Of a DNA stretch of 64,000 bases, positions 59,193-64,000 are shown piece by piece (the stretch's first letter is position 1; every line of letters starts with the position of its first letter). A model generated the notes under the pieces. That model saw only the letters and a program-made list of their open reading frames with translations, searched no databases and was not told the origin of the DNA. This stretch comes from Lunularia cruciata (taxonomy: Eukaryota; Streptophyta; Marchantiopsida; Lunulariales; Lunulariaceae), in assembly GCA_948567375.1 (NCBI GenBank), contig OX419760.1:27094001-27158000 (forward strand), in the 5' to 3' direction. The position numbers and the translations under genes are program-made.

Positions 59193-59928
59193 TATAATAC
59201 CAAGAGCTAGCCATATGATCTAGTTGTGAAATTTAGTTTGGTAACATCTGGAATGATGTTATACATGATGGTCAAAATAGATAAGATATAAGTATCACCA
59301 AAAGAGTACTTCTAGTAATAGAACAAAAACCAAAATAGACTTGAAAACCTTAGAACCAATAGCTAGACATATGATTTAAAGGTGAGAACTAGTTTGGTAA
59401 CATTTGGATGGATGTTACACATGATGTATTAAACAAATCAAACAGAGGTGTCACCAAAAGGGGACTTCTACTAATAGAGTAGGAACCAAAATATGCCTAA
59501 AATCTTTGAAGGTAATTTTGGAGGCCTAAACGGATGAATTAGGCCTCAAAAATGTGCACATTTTCCCCCAATAGAGGAAAGGCTAGCCTTCCTTCCCGCT
59601 TGCTTTGTCTCATCAAGAGCTTTCTAATAGTACCTCACCCACGTGATTTTGAGATTCCTACTAAAGATTCTCTAAAAGATTCCCTCTGGTCAAAGCTTGC
59701 TTGACCAACCAGATAGGACCAGGACCTACATGTCACCCATCCAAGTAAGTAATCCAAGGGTGGAGCTTGGTGACATGTCACCTATTTGTGTACCTGATCC
59801 TATAGTGGAGCTTCCTTGGAGGAGATCCTCTTTGTTTATATAATAAAGAGAAGGTGCTCCTTTAGGACATCGGATGATTGAGTGTGAAATTTGTATTTTC
59901 TCTCTTCTCTTGTCCTAAGAGTATTACA
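59193..59928 (+). mobile_element. Solo LTR 'E', nested in the gypsy Gag
   Basis: 736 bp, starting tataatac and ending gtattaca, flanked by perfect cttag duplications at 59188-59192 and 59929-59933. It aligns with D and F. The extra length comes from an internal duplication of its first ~170 bp (agctagacatatgat recurs near 59362). It lies in the orientation opposite to the host element and is therefore younger than it. Confidence 0.85.
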
Positions 59929-59933
59929 CTTAG

Positions 59934-60560
59934 CTTGTCAATTCACACTCCTTGGTAGTTCTGCCTCAAACACTAGAAGAAATCCACCATGGGGTTAAAC
60001 CCTGATACCACACCACCTCCTATAGCAGTACCTCCACTTGTGGTAGCACTATCTCTAGCTAGTGCACCTCCACTAGCTCCACCAACACTACTCAAACTAG
60101 AACTTGTGGGTACAACCAATCTACTCTTGGCAACCAAGCCGAAAGTGATGGAGATATAGTTTGGAGACCAATATTGTCTCCATAACTCAATCTCCTCCAA
60201 ATGAGCTCTCCTAAACTCATAATACTCGTCCATTGGTGGACCTTCTAAATGCTAAAACAACCCCTTCCATGCTATGAAGGGTGTAAACAAAGTCGGGTTC
60301 TGCATTTGCTGCAGATCACACCAACTATCAAACTCCTAGATGAAATCATTCAACTCAATGATACCCACTATACTAGAGTAATGCCTAGGGCTTTTGGAGG
60401 CCCCGTAAATCTCATCCATGTCCCATGACAATGGTGCGGACACACCAAGTGCACTCTCAATTGAATCAGCTCTTGTGTCAAACTCCTCTCTCACTAGGAC
60501 ATGAGATACAGGCTAATATTGAGTGCCACTCCAAGTAAACCCATTGCATACTACATGGCT
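59934..60560 (-). pseudogene. Gag N-terminal half
   Basis: The open stretch 59973-60233 reads YYEFRRAHLEEIELWRQYW and then a Ser/Gly/Ala-rich segment. Further upstream broken frames give RADSIESALGVSAPLSWDMD and WCDLQQMQNPTLFTPFIAW. Position before the knuckles and the nested LTR identify it as Gag. Inactive. Confidence 0.55.
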
Positions 60561-61940
60561 AACTCCTTTGGAATCCCCAAAAATCTCTATTGTGACAAAG
60601 TAACCGCATTTGCAACCGCAAATTGGAACCACACACTACAACCACAAGTACCCCACCAAGTGCAAACACCAATTGAGCACACCAAGTGCCAATACCAACA
60701 GAACACCACATACTAATTTAACTTTAATTGAGATAACTACACTATGGGAAAGTGCAACTTGTAACTTGCCATCATAACACACACTCTCATGGTCTGCAAG
60801 TCATCACTTCTTGCCTCATCGTGGAGAAACAAAGGTAGTTTGATTGGTCATCACTTCAGTCTCACTACCAAGAGCACACTAGAGCACCAACACTCAAAAG
60901 TCAAGGCACCTCACACAAACGTGGTGCACAAACAGGAAGCACAGAATAGAAGGGATCCAATCACAAGAAATCTAAACAAAAACCCTCCATCTCATAAAGC
61001 AACATGAGACTGACTCTACCACCATTTGGCATTTGACATAAGAGAAGTTTGTATCTACGTCCTTAGCTACCAAGATCACCAACAATGGAATCAAATTGCT
61101 TCTCCTAGCCAAAGCTACAAGTATATAGATAACAGTGGGCCAATGACTAGGACAACAAGTGAGGGTGGCCCAAATGGCTAGGGCATCAATCTAGGAATAA
61201 GAGATCTAGGGTAAAACTCTATTGCGCACAATCTAGCAGGATAGGCAGATTTTGCCAAACAATGACCAAGATCTACTATAAACTAGTTGGCTTGTTGGCC
61301 CTTTGTAGCCTCTCATAGCACACATCCATATGCCTCAAACCCTCTAAATAACAAAATTCAACCAAATGAGGCCTTTCTTCTTGCCACTTTGAACCTCCTC
61401 TAAATTTAGCAAAACTCCTCCAAATCTAGCAAAACTCTACTAACTTTGGCCAAAATTTGCAACTTCAAACTCCTCCAAATCTAGCAAAACTCCTCCAAAT
61501 TTACCTAAAATCTGATATAAACTCCAGCAAAAATCTAACATTAACCCAAAATTTGGTTGATTGCCAAATCCCACGCTAACTCTTCACTTAAGCCAAATTG
61601 AATTAATGGGTTTTTCCAAATCATAAATTCACGAGAATAGGTTCTCAACTCCACCTTCAATTTTACTTTCTAAGCCCAACTTGTAGCAAATTCATTCAAC
61701 CTCCACCTCTTGAACTCAACATAACTACCACTACTCAAAAATTGCTTCTTTTTTGCTCAAAAATTAGCCAATGCTTCCGCACACCATTTGCCTTATTGCC
61801 AAATCTGCATCAAGCAATGAGCTTCTACACACTAGGGAAAAATTTAACTTTGATTGAGCTACCAACAATCCACTGCACTTGGAGATATTACCAACACTTG
61901 CAATTTATGCATCCAATTTCCCCTTGACTTCACTTCTTTG
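60561..61940 (-). other. Untranslated leader of the gypsy element
   Basis: No coding motif is seen between the Gag start and the 5' LTR. It holds a 20-bp-type tandem repeat at 61385-61505. A tRNA primer site would be expected next to the LTR, near 61930, but none is visible. Confidence 0.45.
61385..61505. repeat. Short-unit direct repeats in the gypsy leader
   Basis: The unit 'caaaactcctccaaatctag' or close variants occurs about five times, interrupted once by unrelated sequence near 61450. Confidence 0.7.
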
Positions 61941-61944
61941 ATAT

Positions 61945-62388
61945 AATTAGATTGTTTACAACTCTCAAATTCACTCAACTCGTATCAGTACTTGATCTAT
62001 GACTATAAATTGCCAACAACTAGGAATTGATTACAATCAAGCCACACCCACTCTAGCTAAGAGAATCTAGGTGACGCTCGTTGGCCTCTGTCCACCATAC
62101 CAAAATCAAAGGCTCAACATCATAGAAGTGAGCTCTCTAGAGTTGCACTTCAAAAGTATACCCCTGAACTTGTGTTAGGTCTCAAACCCTAATGGTCCTG
62201 CTGATGGCACACTCAATAGTGCGAATGGTGCAAACTGATAGTGGGCCCCACCGTGAAGTCAGTACTCCAAACACAAAATCTGACCGTCAGAAAGTAGTCT
62301 ATGGGAAATAGTTGAAATACCTCTAACTACTACCACTACAACTCTAATGTCCGCGCAATCTAGATGCGACACTACACATGGCATGACA
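61945..62388 (-). repeat. 5' LTR of the MTase/PHD gypsy element, 3'-shortened
   Basis: In element sense it starts tgtcatgcc at 62388 and aligns with the LTR at 51706-52262 until about 61945, where similarity ends abruptly. The last ~120 bp (S') and the primer site are missing. It is flanked outward by aagc. Confidence 0.75.
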
Positions 62389-62392
62389 AAGC

Positions 62393-64000
62393 CTTTAAAG
62401 CCTTCAATTGTCCTTTATGCAAAATGGTCATGTTGTACATAAGACAAATGCAATTGTTGATAAAGACTTTGTACACAAGTCATTATCAACTATGTTTAAC
62501 TTAACTTACAAGTTACTATAGATTTCTCTTGAGAATATATGGTTGACTTCACTGACTATGCAACTAGCTAATGATTAGATGAAAGTTCTAACTATTTGTC
62601 TATTTGAGATGTAAAAGAAAAAATAAAGATACACATCATATAAAACAATTTAAACTAAAAAAACAAAACATATTTAACATATTTCAAATCAAGATTTTAA
62701 TTTATATAAATCACTAACTTAGCCTTCCTTTTTTGAAGTTTTTCAAGTAAGAGTTACAAATCTTACATGTTGGAAGGTGTTTAGCTCTTCAATTAGTGAA
62801 AAGACATATAACACTCACATCGTGTATATTTATGTATAGATTTTATTTTATTTTATCAAGTTTTTAATTTTAATTTTCTAAATAGCATCAAAACTCATTC
62901 ATATAAAACCTAAGTAGGTACAAACTTTCCATATCTAAACATTTCTTGAAAAAAAGAAATAGGTATTAAGTAAAAAAATTACACAAGTCAATTTAATGTA
63001 ATGAATATAAACTACAATATATGGATCACTATTAGTGTAACCATTTCATAATTTTAAAATTTCTCCATATTACTACTTTGTACTAATATCCATCAAATTT
63101 ATATACATAACTTGCTATTGTGATACTTGTGTTAAATATTTGAGAAAATATTCAATAATATATAATATATATAAAATATGTTTGGCTAACCTTTGTTGCT
63201 TTATAATTTGCTAAGAGTATTATATTGTAAAGAATTCTTTCAAACATAGTGTTTTAAAATAATTATTTATTTTATAAGAGTATTTTATTGTGATGGATTA
63301 CTGGGAACTGTATCTATATCAGCATTATATACTAAATCTGAATTTATATTATATTAAGAATCTCTTATCCTTCAAACTGTTAGTTATTTGTATTAAAGGT
63401 CCATGTAGTTACGTTCGTGTTGAATTCACAAGCAAGTATTATAAAATAAACCTAAGAAGATGAGTTTGAGTTAACAAATAATTACAACATGCCACAAAAT
63501 AATATTTTGAAGTAACAAGCACATAGATTCAAAATATTTGATGTAACTTCTATAGTTATTCATGTAGAATAGAGAGCAAGATATGTACAGTGAAATATCT
63601 TACTGAAATGAATAACTATAGCAACTCAATTTGTTCTTAAACATGTGTATAAATTTATGATAATTAATCAAATTCACAAATTAAAAAAAGGAATTAAAAC
63701 TTTATGGCTTAATTGTAGGTTGAATTTCAATAATAAGTTCACAATGAGATATAAGAGAATATTTTGAGCATATTAATAATTATTTATTTATATGAAAATA
63801 TATATTAGATCAGTAGATGAACACATCAGATTAATTTATGATAATTTAACTAACTTCATTTATTTGCTCATGAAATATACTCTTATTACAATGGAATAAT
63901 GCTATTTAATTTACTTAGATATATGATATTTCATTCATTGATTTTATTTAGTTATTTAGATGTGTAAATTTTGATTCTTCTTATGGTATGATGGTATATA
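62393..64000. other. AT-rich DNA, no gene seen
   Basis: Strongly AT-rich to the window edge, with only short ORFs and many A/T runs. No repeat array or RNA gene was recognised. Confidence 0.45.

Larger units (their letters stand above)
51706..62388 (-). mobile_element. Ty3/gypsy element carrying a cytosine-5 methyltransferase and a PHD finger
   Basis: An element of about 10.7 kb read on the minus strand. Its ends are marked by LTRs at 51706-52262 and 61945-62388 and by aagc at 51702-51705 and 62389-62392. Domains from high to low coordinate are Gag, protease, methyltransferase, reverse transcriptase, RNase H, integrase, PHD finger, then the polypurine tract and LTR. Reverse transcriptase before integrase makes it gypsy. 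A solo LTR is nested in Gag and a fold-back element in the methyltransferase. Numerous stops and frameshifts show it is inactive. No primer site was found beside the 5' LTR, which lacks its last ~120 bp. Confidence 0.85.

Noticed and set aside
59995-60012. Primer-binding-site-like tggtatcagggt on the minus strand
   Set aside because: It falls inside the Gag reading frame, about 2 kb from the 5' LTR, not next to it.

Overview
This is nuclear DNA from a land plant with a large, repeat-rich genome. The evidence is a cytosolic plant-type HSP90 gene and a dense, nested set of decayed plant retrotransposons with plant-type initiator-Met primer-binding sites. Most of the window has lost CpG dinucleotides, as expected of long-term methylated DNA. 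The element types suggest a gymnosperm, fern or lycophyte rather than an angiosperm, but that is inference. Only one gene looks intact.

Layout. 1-858: the 3' end of a Ty3/gypsy element, with the end of a PHD finger and one LTR. 2.2-3.9 kb (-): a broken ORF of an unrecognised coiled-coil protein. 8.4-17.6 kb: a CpG-retaining domain by eye, centred on the intronless HSP90 CDS (12918-15038, -), with a probable 5'-UTR intron and heat-shock elements upstream. Two 3'-end fragments of one non-LTR-like element bracket it in inverted orientation; the right one carries a zinc finger and a restriction-like endonuclease. 19.7-29 kb: two solo LTRs of one family (D at 19731, F at 28086), one solo LTR of another (27392), and a PIF/Harbinger nuclease relic.

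29574-38915 (+): a complete but dead Ty3/gypsy chromovirus with paired LTRs, PBS, target-site duplication and a C-terminal chromodomain. Its gag is split by about 3.7 kb of purine-rich sequence encoding a second copy of the unrecognised protein. 40.7-45.9 kb (-): a Ty1/copia element with its 5' LTR and PBS but no visible 3' LTR.

51706-62388 (-): the most interesting object, a Ty3/gypsy element whose decayed polyprotein reads Gag, protease, DNA cytosine-5 methyltransferase, reverse transcriptase, RNase H, integrase, PHD finger. It carries both a DNA-methylation 'writer' and a chromatin 'reader'. A near-perfect 147-bp fold-back element sits between two methyltransferase motifs, and a third solo LTR (E) with a perfect 5-bp duplication is nested in gag. 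The rest is AT-rich decayed DNA with local tandem repeats.

All retroelement coding regions carry stops and frameshifts. Calls rest on motifs read by eye, with no database search.
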